A stretch of DNA of 24,157 nt from assembly GCA_009908535.1 (NCBI GenBank), contig JAAAOD010000154.1:1-24157 (forward strand), in the 5' to 3' direction. Positions 22,986 through 24,157 of the stretch are shown here, piece after piece. Source of the stretch: Verrucomicrobiota bacterium. Its GTDB lineage: Bacteria > Verrucomicrobiota > Verrucomicrobiia > Opitutales > Oceanipulchritudinaceae. How positions within the stretch are numbered: position 1 is the first letter of the stretch; the number at the start of each line of letters is the position of its first letter. The translations under genes were made by a program, and so were the position numbers. The notes beneath the pieces were generated by a model. The model was not told the DNA's origin and searched no databases. It saw only the letters and a program-made list of their open reading frames with translations.

Positions 22986-23052
22986 TCGCTAACCACGAAT
23001 GGACACGAATGCTCCCGGGGCGGGGGCATCCCTGTGGGTTCGTGGTTAGCGA
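22986..23052. repeat. 14-base inverted repeat flanking 39 bases, REP-like
   Basis: TCGCTAACCACGAA (22986-22999) and its exact complement TTCGTGGTTAGCGA (23039-23052) enclose 39 bases. The left side continues TGGACACGAATG, giving AACCACGAATGGACACGAATG-like text, a phrase that I recall recurring in intergenic repeats of many environmental bacteria. It lies between the divergent gluQ and helicase genes, so it is not a terminator for either. It may be a repeat-element insertion carrying or disturbing their promoters. Confidence 0.65.
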
Positions 23053-23092
23053 ACGGCCCTTATCCGGTCTTTTCACGCTATCATCGAAATCC

Positions 23093-24157
<1,065 letters not shown>

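Overview
The window is a GC-rich (by eye about 60-65 %) stretch of a Gram-negative-type bacterial chromosome. An exosortase of the type with a fused EpsI-like tail, a DUF4838/alpha-glucuronidase-like secreted protein, exopolysaccharide sugar-phosphate transferases, many genes without a clear Shine-Dalgarno site and REP-like intergenic repeats together suggest a Verrucomicrobiota (Opitutae-like) organism. That assignment is inference from gene content and protein style. I see no rRNA, tRNA, CRISPR array, transposase, integrase or phage gene.

Left part (1-8513): the amino end of a secreted protein (minus strand, cut by the window edge) lies divergent to a membrane-anchored TPR protein (plus). 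Tail-to-tail with the latter is a minus-strand run of four genes, in transcription order: WecA/TagO-type undecaprenyl-phosphate sugar-1-phosphate transferase, soluble sensor histidine kinase, a second membrane-anchored TPR protein, and the exosortase. A GC-rich hairpin between the kinase and the second TPR gene may separate this run into two units.

Middle (8514-13800): divergent from the wecA-like gene are a large membrane-bound WbpM/PglF-type nucleotide-sugar 4,6-dehydratase and a PglC-type sugar-phosphate transferase. With the wecA-like gene they form the start of an envelope glycan or exopolysaccharide pathway; no further glycosyltransferase, flippase or polymerase is visible. Exosortase and glycan genes are commonly linked, because exosortase-processed surface proteins are associated with exopolysaccharide. 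A large DUF4838 secreted protein follows on the minus strand, its start overlapping the stop of an AI-2E family transporter gene by one base.

Right-middle (14838-18263): AI-2E transporter and cytidine deaminase (minus), a tatA gene (plus), then a minus-strand operon of an OmpR-type response regulator, an O6-alkylguanine-DNA alkyltransferase and an NtrB-like sensor kinase.

Right part (18264-24157): a plus-strand set hisE-hisG-5'-3' exonuclease, with the His proteins closely resembling the actinobacterial hisE-hisG pair. Then come an intergenic block of 33-base tandem repeats and hairpins, a minus-strand methyltransferase-sulfotransferase fusion behind a glutamyl-Q tRNA(Asp) synthetase, a long inverted repeat, and the amino-terminal 355 residues of a DEAD-box RNA helicase running off the right edge.

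Three convergent pairs overlap at their 3' ends (32, 89 and 22 bases), leaving no room for terminators between them. The most unusual items are the methyltransferase-sulfotransferase fusion, the exosortase locus with two membrane TPR proteins and an embedded kinase, the alkyltransferase inside a two-component operon, and the actinobacterial-type hisEG pair.
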